DNA from: Phorcus lineatus | Lineage: Eukaryota; Mollusca; Gastropoda; Trochida; Trochidae | NCBI GenBank assembly: GCA_921293015.1 | Contig: OV121090.1 | Span: forward strand, 17,391,304-17,455,303 | Direction of reading: 5' to 3' | Length of the DNA stretch: 64,000 nucleotides | Shown: positions 13,637-26,800 of the stretch, piece after piece | How positions within the stretch are numbered: position 1 is the stretch's first letter | Layout of the letters: each line of letters opens with the position of its first letter | Program-made: the position numbers and the translations under genes | Notes under the pieces: model-generated | What the model was told of the DNA's origin: nothing | Database searches by the model: none | The model's input: the letters and a program-made list of their open reading frames with translations, nothing else

Positions 13637-13642
13637 AATAAA
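13637..13642 (+). promoter_or_regulatory. Poly(A) signal of H2AX
   Basis: AATAAA lies 67 bp after the stop codon and is followed by a T/G-rich stretch (ACAACTTTGATGTTATTCTG). Confidence 0.75.
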
Positions 13643-13649
13643 CAACTTT

Positions 13650-16600
13650 GATGTTATTCTGTTATCTTGAAGAAGGGTAGTCGGCAAAGTATACTGGCTG
13701 GTCAGTTTATAAAATGCGAATCGTTATTGTTTACTAATGAGCTGAAAGCTGGCCTAAGTTGATGCTACACTACTTCTATTTGTGACCGACTTCAGATCAT
13801 TCCTTCCCTTAAAGATAGTTAAGTTTATTTCTTCTCATGTAACCTCTGTCACAAAGGGAGCGTTTTAATGTAAAGGGAATCTTGATTGGTTGCAAATGTT
13901 GAGGTTATTTGATTAAAGAAAGTAAAGTTACATTACAAGAAATGAGATCCAGTTTTATCTGGAATACCTTGGGATAAGGTCACCGCCCTGCTAATCTGTC
14001 TGCCTGTCCATCCGTACGAAATTATTTTATTTCCGTGTTATAAAAAACCTTCAATATATTGCTCTGAAAATTTGCATTAGTATTACCCCCACCTACTGCT
14101 CCATTTGTAACTTTCTGATTTCTGATATTTTCAGTTTGGTCTCTGTAGAGGGATAGCTTTGTATCCAGAGCAGAACTCGAAAACCGCTCGACAATTATTT
14201 CAGAAAACATTGCATGAATGTTACCTACATGTACATACTGAAGTGAATTATTTGGACGTTTGTCTGTAAAAATCTTTACAAATTTACAGTTCCACAGCGT
14301 GACGAATGTTACAAAATCCAAAATATTTTCCCACTTTCATCAACCTTATGTAAGATTTACTCTACAATCAGCTGCATGGGTTGATTATGAAGGTTCGGAG
14401 ATTAATCACCGGTGAATTGAAAATTGTTAAAATGTCTCGTAAATAATAGCAATGTATTTTGCTGTTCACTGAAGATATGAGTTAATACAACACAAATACC
14501 AATACAATTATAGTTTTTAACATCATACTACATGTTTCCAGTATTGTCTAGTAAATATTCCGTTTTTAAGTCGTTCACAGAAAAATAAGTGTATATAGTT
14601 TAAATTGAAAATTGGGTCCGTTTTCAATTAAAATACAGAATTTAGATTAAACTAAAGATTTAACATTCTTTGTGTATTATGTGAAATGACATGAAAAATC
14701 TTAAGTTTATCTGGAATTATAGCCGAGACAGCCTTACAATATAAATATATCTATAAGCAACAACTACACATTGAATTGACATTGGCTAACTGGTCGATAC
14801 AAACTGATTTATAGAGATATCAAATACAAACTTTTCTGTTGAAAAAAACCGTACACTTCAATTCATTCAAGATATGGAATTGGACCATCTTTAATGATCA
14901 TTCTGTGAAAAAAATGTCATAGTATGAAATTAACGTCACAGCTTTTGTGATTTACGTGAAGGTGAAAAAGAGATATAGCCGACATTGAAATCCATAGAAT
15001 GGGCGTCGGAGTGTGTCAGGAAATATAAAATATTGTGTTCAACTAATGATGAAAAACATGAAAAACTTTGAAAGATTGACTATGCAGGAATTCGGACAGG
15101 TGTTGATACGTGATGCTATCGTATTTGAGGTTTCACCACTTAAACGGTATGGACAAATTTTATCGCATACACGTAAATTATGAACCGTTAAATTTATGTT
15201 ACCCTAAATGCTTAATCCGGGTTGAACGTTTTTTCTGCATATAAAATTAAATCATATAACTCTGGTTCTATATTTCAAGTCAATAATCTGAAACGTTGAG
15301 TTTTAAAGGGTTTATAAAGCTTATGGTTGCATGCAATGCCATTAGTGAAAATTTACAAGAACATGCACTTTAAGAACCGCGAAACTTCTTAAAACTCTTA
15401 GTTTCTTAAATTAGCGGCCAAAACTTTCTCGGGAATAATGATCTTGATAAAGTTTTTTCGCGATATTTTTCTGTTCTGGGATATTGAGGTTTCAAGTTGT
15501 CGAAGTTTCAATTAGATCAAACTATCGTGCAAAAAATATTATTGAAATTGGTTTGGGGGTTGAGGTGTAAAAGACGTACTTGATAAAATCGAGTTGAAAA
15601 TATGAATTATGAAAATGATTTTTTCACTAATGTAAGTACAACATAATTTATGATGTTCTAATTGGCTCACGGTAAAATTATATATGGCGACCTAATATGG
15701 AGTTTTCAGAAGTTGATAAAAACATGTTCTAAAAAGTCAGGTTGACGGGCTTTAATTGGGATCGCCTTTTTGGCAACACTGGCGGCCTTCAAGCAGTTGT
15801 CAAAGAATTCTTCCATTACACTTTTAGGCTCGTGTCCTCTTAATATGGTCTACAAAAAATCCTTTGTGTAAAATATAATGTGTAGTAGATTCGATTTTTT
15901 TCTCGATTGCAGACACATGTACTACCAGTACCGAAGATGGATGCAGTTTATCCGAAACTAAATAGTTTTTCTATTGGAGAAACAGATGTCTCCCCTTTCC
16001 CCTTCTCAAAGTTCTCAGTTTGTTCAGAATGATGAACCCGGAAAAAATATATTTAAAAGAGAAATCGTTGTCATTGAAAATAGATTTTAGTTCTCCAAAT
16101 AAAGCTCAAACGCCCAAGGAATATGTACATGACACGGAGGGACAGTATACAGAATCCGGTGGAGAAGAATAAGTAGCTGTTTCCGAATTATACTTCGTAA
16201 TCAAATACTACCCAAAAAGACTAAGTTCAAGGAGTTGCCATGGAAACAAAAGAATTGAAATTGAAAGAGTTGACGCCCGAAAAGGTACATACATCAATAT
16301 AAAAAAGGCAGCATACCAAATTTGGTTTTAGTGGGTCAGTTAGCTTTAGAATTATGCTTCGCGAGACATAACCATCTTATTAATACTGCAAATAGAACAT
16401 TTCCTCTATATAAGGATTTCCGTTGATACGTCAATATTCATTGTTTGCAACGAATCTGACGATAATATTTATTATATAAACTGTAGAAAGGCGAGTAATA
16501 AATGGCGTGAGTTAAAACTTTATTGCAACACAAAGATTTACAAAGGTGACATTTTGGCAAAGGAAAAAAACGAGTATGCTATCAATAGCAAAATTACATA

Positions 16601-19600
16601 AGTCAAGAATATCATATACAACTGTAGAGAAAATGGTGAAAACTATTATGAAACAACAATATTACAATATTATATATAAATACAAAGATTTGTTTCCTGA
16701 TACAGCAGATTAGACGTTTGATAACTTTCAGGAACAATCTATATAGTTTAAATATTTTTATGAAATAACAATTCGTTAAAAATATGTAATCATACATTTT
16801 GGTGTATTTCACCTTGTAAAAATTGATACCTGAGATATATGAATATAAGGATAATTTGAACTATTTCAACCAAGACATCCGTTTTTTGCAAAACTCTTAT
16901 TTAAATAATATTTGGATAAAAACAAAATTCAAAATCTTAAAACAAAAATAGTCATAGAAAATAGTTTCCTAATCCTTCCACTCGTGACCCAGATAAGTCC
17001 TCATTGACCTAGATATTTTTATCATGGAATCGGGTTATCCTCTATTCAACCAATGATGTTAATTCAGCGTTTATTGTCCCGTAAATCAGAAAACAATCCT
17101 CACGTGTAGCTCTGATCAGGTACCCGTGCCCGCTCATCGATCCGATTGATTAGCATTCCCTTAAATCAACTCAAGTGCATTAACTAAAACAACTGGACGA
17201 TTCGTGCAAATCATGTGTAATTTACTAATGATTAGGACATTTAAACAACAGCGGCGAATGCGACAAAGGCCACATTAGCATTTGACTCGGAGAATGGCAA
17301 AGTAAGAATATGACATAGTTTTATTCATTACTCCACAACCGTCAAAGATTTATTTGCGTTGGTTACGCGTAACCACTGTAAAGGATAGCACAACATCTGA
17401 TGACATTATATATTATGACAGAGTTATATTACAAACACTGATGGGAGTTAGCTTACGTATATAAGTGCGTTCGGTCCTTCTCTTCTCATTCGTAAACATA
17501 AATGCATTTACTGCACAACAAGTTGTGCAACTGCATTTTCTCTAAACAGAAAAATCTTCCGAATTAACCTTTTGCATATTAAGACGCATTTTCTCGGTTT
17601 TCGAAAAAACATCTTACATCTCCGACAGACTTCTGTCTTATAAGAAATATGTGCGTAAAGCAAAAGTGAAGGAACTTAAGGCTTTTCGATGGTCGCCATG
17701 ACAGACCACAGTATGAAACAATGTCGCCGTAAGGTCAACGAACTTGAATGCAACCGTATGAAACATTTCTGACCAATAAAGCGCCAGTCAAAGGTTTGTA
17801 CACATGCTTAAATGTTGAATGACCCCAAGTGCGTAAAATAGTAGTTCTTGTGATGGATGACAAGCCACATTGCTTATGAAAGAGATTCCCTGTCTCTCCA
17901 CAACAATAATTTTTAGTTAATTTTTATGTAACTTCAATAAGTGACATAATGCGAAATATTCCTTTATCCACCCTGCAGTTAGTTCGGTACCTATGATATG
18001 TACACAGCGGTTAATTCTAACCTTGGAGTTTTAAAATATGACTCGTTGTTTCCTATAAATGTTGGTGCTCGCTAATCCACTAACCGAGGGTATACCTGTA
18101 TGTCACGCTCCTTGCATTCCATGTGCATGAACGAAGTAATTTATGCATGGACTTTTACTGACTCAATCATCTAAAAACATTACACGTTTATAGGCTTGAA
18201 ACGGATAAATTAAATTTCAGATAATCAATTCAATGTTAGATAAAGGTTCCCATTTAGATACGCGTTAATTAAATTAATGTCATTTAATTATCAAAGGGAA
18301 TTAATTCCTTTCTCACTGGTAAGAGTAAATTGTCTTGGTGGTAAAAGAGCAATGTTTTGAATACATGTATAAACTAGTAGAAATCGGCTTATCCGTTTCC
18401 AGCTTGAAAGTGCAAAATGAGTTTTTGAGAGACAAAAACCAAATGACCAACTTCCGTCATAACTGATGAAAATAATTGATAAAATAAATTTTTATATTGA
18501 AAATGGATTTAATTTCACCTGGAGAACATCTTAGGGGTAAAATGTAAACCAATTTTATGAATTTTTAAAAATTCTAATTTGAGTTGCTTGCAATTTGTAC
18601 GATTCGCCTTAAGACATCCGTTTGTGCATTTGAAGACACATACATGTACTTTATTGAAATGGATCCCGAAATAAACTATGGAGTCATCTGGTGGGCTCTC
18701 AGGGACGAAATTGCAGCAACACAATTACATGACGACGAGCTATACATGTAGGAACCACTCTGTTCTAATTGAGATGTTCTTGGTTGGCGAAAAAAAAATA
18801 ATAGGAAAATGTAATTGTATTTCTTTTAATTGATGAAAAATTGAAAATGTATAAGGTGTGCTTCTTATTTTGATGTCAATCGTATTGAAAAATTATTTAA
18901 GCTGAATGGTCTGATGGTTGAAGTAGGTTTAAGAATATTTGATCATTAAAACTGGAAAATCGTACTATAATGTTAAGCATTTCATAATTTTAAAGATAAT
19001 AGATATCTAAAGCATGAAACCCCGAGTGCAATCACAGACTCTCTTGGCGTTACAGAAAATACCATTTAAGTGACAGAATATGTTTTTATGATTTTTCATG
19101 TGGCTTAAATGAGATTCAAAATACCAGCAATGAGTTCGATCGCCTCTCTAAACTTGCCTCTTTATCTCCTTAAAATTCCGTAACTGTTACATTTTCTTGA
19201 TTTCAATGATAATCAGAAAACAGCCGTAGTAATGTTAAAAAGTCGAAATTCCCATTTTCGTAAATGACACAATAAACACTTGAAACCTTAGTTTGTCTCA
19301 GAGTCTGTTGTAACCAAATTTACCTTTGAGACATTGGCGCGCGCCTCTCGCGTTTTCGATCACTGACCTGATCTTACAAACATTAGGATGCTGATTTTTA
19401 GCAACTACCGCTACCTTTCGATGACAAAACACCATTTATAAGGTTTGACAATCATCACTCCAACGACATGCTCTGTGCCCATTTAAGACGACTCGCAAAT
19501 CGCTTCTCAGACAGTGCATTGGGATAAAGTAAAACTGTAAAGCTCTTCCAATCTTAAAAATCCACACGTCTCTCTATTTTACGTTGTTCAAAAAAACCAA

Positions 19601-20600
19601 AACCGTTCACTTGAAAAGTTCATCATATCTTAGGTATACAGTAAATATATATCAATACATTTTCTAAACTTATCAAATAAATATATCCATTTAATACCAT
19701 GCATTGTTGTATTTGAGCACTGCATATATCTTTTACACAGCATAAAGTGTGAAAAAAATGTTTGTGTCGTTACTTCAAAATATTTCTTAAATATCTATCG
19801 CAACTAAATGCTTGTCAAAGTAAAGATTTGATAATAAAAAACATTATTCTATATAACAATGCCCGTTTTATCGTTTTACAAAGAGGAATTTGGAGCAAAT
19901 GAAATAAAACATAAGAATATGAATAGTATTTATTCGTATCATACATCACTTCATGAATAAATTTACATCAGTACATTTTCGAGAGGATATTCTTATAAAG
20001 TTGTTTATTTTTCTAATCTAATTAATATTAATTTACACTGTAGAATACAAATACAACAGAATCTAAATATTCATTATTACTTTTCACTATTTTGATAATC
20101 GAGAAATAATGTTTATTTGTGTATAAGTTCGTCTTCAATAATATTTTATATACAAAAGTCAATACATTTTTATAGAAACAACTTCTTTATATTTTAGTTT
20201 TACAGGACAGTATCTTCGCAAGTACTTCGACGACGTCATTTTCTCAGAAAAATTTACTAGCGTTTGTCGAAATTCGTCTGCAGATTTGCTTTTGGGAGTT
20301 TTTGAATTGTAATGTATGTATGTATGTATGTATGTATGTATGTATGTATGTATGTATGAAATATAAGACTTAACCCAACAACGTCGTTTATACGGTCTAT
20401 TTTGGAGGATTAATCGATATATAGCCACTATTGTAATGATTATACCAAGTTCCCCTCGCTGATCGAAAATGATCTCCGAAATATGTTCAATCTAGATGAA
20501 AGGATTAAAACCGAAAATACAATGTATAGTTCACAATCCAAAATATCATTGATGAATGATTTTAATTTTCTTGTACATTGGATTAAATGGTGTTTTTTTG
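13650..20600. other. About 7 kb without a recognised gene
   Basis: The short open frames in this block show no domain, splice pattern or family resemblance. A TATA-like sequence (GTATATAAG, about 17,457) is followed about 28 bp later by a TCATTC initiator-like site and then by a palindrome (TGCACAACAAGTTGTGCA), but no coding sequence follows. CpG is near the expected frequency here, about 20 per kb. Confidence 0.55.
20312..20358. repeat. (ATGT)n microsatellite
   Basis: About eleven perfect ATGT units. The repeated YIHTYIHT peptide in the reverse frame is an artefact of this tract. Confidence 0.9.
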
Positions 20601-20614
20601 CAACGAACCTCAAA

Positions 20615-20620
20615 TTTAAT
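20615..20620 (-). promoter_or_regulatory. Candidate poly(A) signal of STRA6-like gene A
   Basis: ATTAAA on the minus strand lies about 92 bp beyond the gene A stop codon. It is the closest common poly(A) hexamer variant that I see. Confidence 0.4.
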
Positions 20621-20711
20621 ATTTGCGTATTCGAGGAAACCAAATTACAAGCAAGGCTACAAATTTGAAGTTGGTTAAATAACAAATACATAAGACTTCG
20701 TTTCATGTTTG

Positions 20712-20863
20712 TTAATCTTCTGATATTATTATAACTGGGTCTTTTTTCCAACAAGAACCATTTTTTCTATATTGAATTAATCTATTGTTTTTGAGAAGCG
20801 TGTAAAATAAGAACCACCTCTTTTTAGCAGTCGAGGCCATTGATGTTGTGATTCGTCTGTGAC
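20712..20863 (-). CDS. STRA6-like A exon 17 (stop)
   Basis: Acceptor CACCTACAG. It encodes AKKRWFLFYTLLKNNRLIQY, then RKNGSCWKKDPVIIISED and TAA. It matches the human C-terminus (ARWGLAYTLLHNPTLQ) and gene B exon 16. Confidence 0.85.
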
Positions 20864-23800
20864 CTGTAGGTGTAAAACGTCATGCATAAATAACTATGCA
20901 TACAAAATGTAATATTCAGCCAAAGATTTAACAACCCCCAACATAAGAAAACAAGAGTACAAACAATATTTTATAATGGATTTTCGAAAGATATAGTTTT
21001 TGCATTAATGACAATAAATCTCATAAATATTAGAGGATGAAATATTATCAAACAGATTATGAAGGGTTATCAGTGTGAAGCCTGACGTAAAGGATGATGC
21101 AAATTTGTAATTTTCATGCTATCTTTTAAAGAAATATTTCATTTGGGAGTCCAAAACGATGTAAATAGTTATAACTCATCGTGCTTACTGTTTGCAACTT
21201 AACTTACATTTATCGCATTCCGGAAGTGACCTCCGACCTTGAACTTTCTCAAGGAGAAGATTACAAAAGGTCACCAACACCGGATGACAGTGCGCAACCT
21301 CGAGGCGTAGAAGCGAGATGTACGCTGAGTAACCTTGGGGATATACATAAATATATGAATACAAAGTTCTTTGAATCAAATGTCATAATTATGAGCAAGG
21401 AACTGTGTCTTTTATATATGAACCGATTGATACAACTAGTTAAACAGAAAACCAATTAATAAATGTAATATTCTCTAGAAGCAAGTATCATATAACGGAT
21501 AAAACGTAATCGTAATCAAAGTAATATTTTCAAAACGTGCACATGTGAATATTCACGTCACATTGTCTCACTTTGATGAGAAAAACTTCCATTGCCCCTG
21601 TGACGTTTTCGATCTGCACGAGAAGGAAATGTTATTTTGTCTCATTTTGTTTATATCTTAACTTTCACGACTGCGTTTCACATCAAATCAACATAAAATA
21701 TTGGTCTGAAGTCGTAAAAGTCACGGGTTAACACGCTTATAGGATACATCCTTTTATGAAAAAGTCTTGAAGTTGTTAAACAACTGTTAGGTGTTTTACA
21801 AGACCTGGAATTCTGTGCATTTTAAAAGTTTTTATCATTAGCTTTTTTTCCTTAACAAATTCAAAGTAACAACCAAATGACCTACCCTTATCCCAGTGCT
21901 CGAAGCCTCGTTGAAGGCCGCTGCAGTCAAGGCGGGCAAGGTAGACAACTCCGTGGGCTATTCCAAGAAGCACACGCAGGAAGGATCGGAACAGACCAAG
22001 GATGATGTAGTAGAAGAATAGAAAATACGACACGTTGTGAAATATTCGTCTGAAATCAGAAACCAGGAGCAGTAGAATAGTAACCTCTACATTGGAAATT
22101 GTTATTTTAATTTTTGAGAACAATGTTTATGAATGAATGTGAAGCTGACGAGAATCGATTATGTAGTGAGAAACTATTTATAGATATGATTATAGTAGTG
22201 TATATCCTTGGTGATGGATATTACTAAGGATAAGAATATGTATATCATGATAAAAGACAGAAGTATATACCAAGAACAAATACCAGTATTTTCTACGGAC
22301 AACTTCTTCATTCTGTATAAGACCTTTCTAAGTTGTAATGGCTTTGACAGGTGAGTCATGAGATTGTTAAAGAAAGAAGGTGTTCAGTCACCTACAGAGT
22401 CTATAATTGTATTGCCTTCGTCAGGTGAGTCATGAGATTGTCATTTAAGTAAGTGTTCAGTCACCTACAGAATCTTTAGTTGTATTGCCTTCGTCAGGTG
22501 AGTCATGAGATTGTCATTGAAGTAAGTGTTCAGTCACCTACAGAATCTTTAGTTGTATTGCCTTCGTCAGGTGAGTCATGAGATTGTCATTGAAAGAAGG
22601 TGTTCAGTCACCTACACAGTCTATTTTGAACAAATCACGAAACCCTTTCCTTAAGAAGTGAATGAAAAAATATGCTCGAAAAGAACAAAATAACCCACAA
22701 GTAATAAATAATCAAATACAAAGAAACGCACCTGTTGTTAATAGCAAGGTGACCTCCAAGTCTTTCTGATATACCTTTATCAGAGGAGCTCTCTTGTAGC
22801 AGAATTGTCTTGGAGATGAAGATCTGTAGGAAGTACACACTGTACGACACTGCTATAGTCGGTCTGGGGAAATAAGGGGATACGAGATAAGACATGTACA
22901 CGCGTTTCATTTCTCCGGGACACTGATAGTTGGCCACTAAAGGTAAGTTGATTTGCCGATTATTTCGACAGTTTATAAATTCCATATTTATAGATTGTAC
23001 ATGTAATACATTTTCATTGTGTTTTATTTGTATGTTAGTTAATGAAGTAAGATGATAACTTACAGCAGATCCCACAGTAGATCAAGAAACCTCATGGATA
23101 CAAGACCCATGCAGGGAAGAATCAGAAAATATGCCACGATGACGTCACACAACATCAAGGTCAAGGTCATGAGGCTGAAGGCTGCAACATCGAACTTAAC
23201 GTATTTATTTCGGGCATCCTTTTCAAAGCAATATTACTAATAATTCACATCAGTGACTCACAATTAACATTGTGTTTTTTAAACAAAGATTGCAGTCCAA
23301 TCTAATACCTATCTCACACCATCAAGACGTATCCTTCGTTAGTATGAGAAGAATTGCATATGTTTATTTCCAATCAAATATTGTACAATATGCACTGTAA
23401 ATTCTTACCAAAATTCAAAATATTTTAAAGATGGGCAATGAAATAGCATTATGTACAAGAAAGAGGGTTTTATTGGTACAATTTAGCTTCCAATGTCTTA
23501 AGCAAAAGAACTTCTTTGAAGGATCTATATCGATTTCGGTATTAACTTGTAAACACATTGTCTTGCAGTCTTTTGTTCTATCAAATTGAATTTGAACATT
23601 TCTGAACATTTCTACAGTTACAAAGTCATTACCACCCACTTACCCCAGAATATAAACGCTATTTGAAGACCCGAGTACATGAGACTGTTTGACTGAAACA
23701 AGAAAGTAATAAGGTAATTATGAATGAAATTTTGACCATAAAGTGACAAAGTTTATAAGCATTGCTTTGATAAAAGAAGCTGTCAAATAAAGGCCAGTCA

Positions 23801-26800
23801 TGGAGTGGTGGCCGTGTGCTGGTATCAAATTAAAGGAAATGACATATACTTAATTAGTTTTTAACCCTTTCTCATGCCAATCTTAAAACAACTTATGTTA
23901 CTTCAACTGATATAGATTAAATATAGGTTAATTGTAGTCCATACAGAGTGCATTATCTTAAACCATCATTGGAAGTACTTCTAAATCCTCACCATGATGC
24001 TTGTATTCGTCATGTCACGCAACGTCGGAGGAATGAAAGAGTTGTCGCCCTTTAACAAGCACTGGTAGTGTCTCCGGTAGTTAACGCAAATGGCAAATAG
24101 ATAGGTAACCAGGGCTACCACAGATATAGAGAAAGATATGTACCACGATACTGAAACAGAAACAGAGAAAGATTTGTACCAGGATACTGAAACAGATAAA
24201 AAGAAATATTTGTAACAGGACACTAAAACATTGGAATACCTATAATGGCATCTTCTCAAAAGAGGACATGATATAAGATATCTGGAAAAACTACTTCAAT
24301 GTAGCATAAAAAGGCAATCAGAAACATTTGAAAAAATCACGGAAAATCAGAAATGCCACAGGACGTATTTACCACAGAGACACTAAAATAACGTTGTTAT
24401 GAAAAAGGGAACATGATAGATCATTACTCCTTCTTAAGTTGGTCATTTCTTTTTGTGTACGCGAATCTAAACATGATCACTATCTTACTTCATAGGCTCA
24501 ATATTTGCTGGACAAATATATTTATGGATATTATCATGTAAATTTTGATTTTATGAATCATATCAAAAGTTCTCATTACATTAACATACTTTTAAGATAT
24601 CAATGATAAACATTCAAATATTCCTATCTCTTCCCACTGAGGTAGGTCAAATCACAAAATCCTACACTAATCTCTGTTCAAACAGGAGAAGTATTCGGGC
24701 TAAAAGCAGAAACTTGCAACGAATACTATCCGCAAAATTGAAAACATGAAAACACTTCTTGCATGGAAAGCTAGCTTTTTGTCATTGAAGCCTATATATG
24801 CTATGATTTAGTTTAGATAAAGTACGTGACCGTGTTCTGTTAAGATAATTCCACTTGAAAACTTGAAAAGTGAAAAGTCGAATAAATCTAGTTTATGCCA
24901 CTTTATGGCTTCTGTATTTAAAGTCCGAGATGTGCTCGTGTGAGAACAAAGGTTAGAGTATGATTTTATGACTTGAGCTATTACAAAATCGTTAAAACAG
25001 CTTACTGTGCAATACGTCGAGGAAGAGGGTCACCTGACCACGGATACTGTCCGAGTACACGAAGTGTACCTGGTCACTCGAGTCAGTGGTCAGAAACCCC
25101 CTCAGCACCTTCATCCCCTTCTCTACGTTGATGAAGGCCAGCAGTGAGAACTAAAACATTGGTTTGAGAACGGTTTGAAGGAGATGGGGATAAATGGATT
25201 GTGTGACAAACAGACAACGACTTTGTATTACCCGTGCGAAAGCGAGAATGTAAGACTCAAACCGCACCTTTTCGTATACCATTCCTTGTATAATTAGGCG
25301 TAATTTTTCTATTATTTGAACAATTAACCTTACATTCGATTTTAAGAGATCACAGATGATGATAACTCTTTTGATTTTATGTAGATTAAGATAACGTGTA
25401 AATATTACACGATAACTATTAACTGCGACCACATTCGAAACTAAAATGAATTGGCGATTGGGGATTGAAGATTTCGTTGTTCGAGAGAATAGTTTTATAA
25501 CATTAAACAGGAAAACTATTAATGGAATGAATAGTTAAAGGGTCTTAGGCGCTATAGCTCTTAAGTCATTGCATGAGTTACCGTTTGATGACAATAATTT
25601 AAGTATGCATGATCGCTGATCATCAACAAACGGTATTCAATTAAACTTTCCGAAAAAGAAGATTAAACTATTTTAGTTATACATAAAAACCTCTGTCACC
25701 CCTCAATCTTTGGCATCATGTTGATAAAAAATATTAATCGTAGTCTCAAAAGATCATGTTCTGAAAATTCGAGCAGTTGCCTAAAGTAATGCTTGAAATG
25801 TCCATATTTGACCTGGAGATTTTCATCAGAACCACATGAACAGACTATGATTGCCTGGGTGAGCCTCCACACAAAATATCTTTGAAGATGCAACAGTTCT
25901 GAATGAGAATGAAAATGCGAAAGTTAAGTGACCACGAAGGGCGCACGCTGGATGATTGCCTATGCCCTGAGCCTGGTGAAAGATATGGAATATTTTGAAA
26001 TATCAGTACCTCATACAAACAAAGAAGAGTCACAAATATTGTAGAAACCATTCGTGGGGAGTATCTGAACGTTTTGTCTTTCTTGTAGCGGAGTAACGAT
26101 CTTAGTCGAAATACCCAGGAGCTGAAATATAAAAATTATATATATTAATATCATGCATGTATGTATGTATGTATGTATGTATGTATGTATGTATGTATGT
26201 ATGTAGGCACGTATATATGAATGTATATAGGTAGGTAGGTAGGTATGTTTGTATGTGTTAGGGGTGTGAGGGTTGTGAATGTTAATGATTGCCGAAGAAC
26301 GAAGCAAGATCAGTAAACCAATAGAAGTCAGAGGGAGCTAAATCAGGCGAGTAGATTGTATGCTAAATAAGTAAAAACCAAACATGGGGTTGTTGACATT
26401 GCTAAAGAACATATCTACAATGACGCTTTGTTCTGATTGATAATCACACCTTTGTTCAAATAACCTCGTCAATGCGTCTTGAATTCTTACCATAATTGCA
26501 TTTCAGTGGGGCATCATATGTGTCTTAAATCGTTTGACGCTTTTGGAGTTAATCAACTACGAGAATACATGAAAGTGGCAGCCTTTTGGGGTCGGTGACA
26601 TCATGTACCTCTTTACTTCGAGTTCAACCTTTGTGTCTTGCTGAAACTGTTTGACCGAAGTTTTATCCATCGTAATCGTTTTAGAAACTTTGAAAACAAA
26701 ATTCTTGTGACATGAATCAGGTATCAAAAACGTTTACACCAATCATGTTGAATACTTTGCCATTTAAAAAATTCAGTGAACAAAATCAAATCACTCCAAG

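Noticed and set aside
23052..23240. Plus-strand frame of 62 codons
   Set aside because: It is the antisense shadow of STRA6-like A exon 13.
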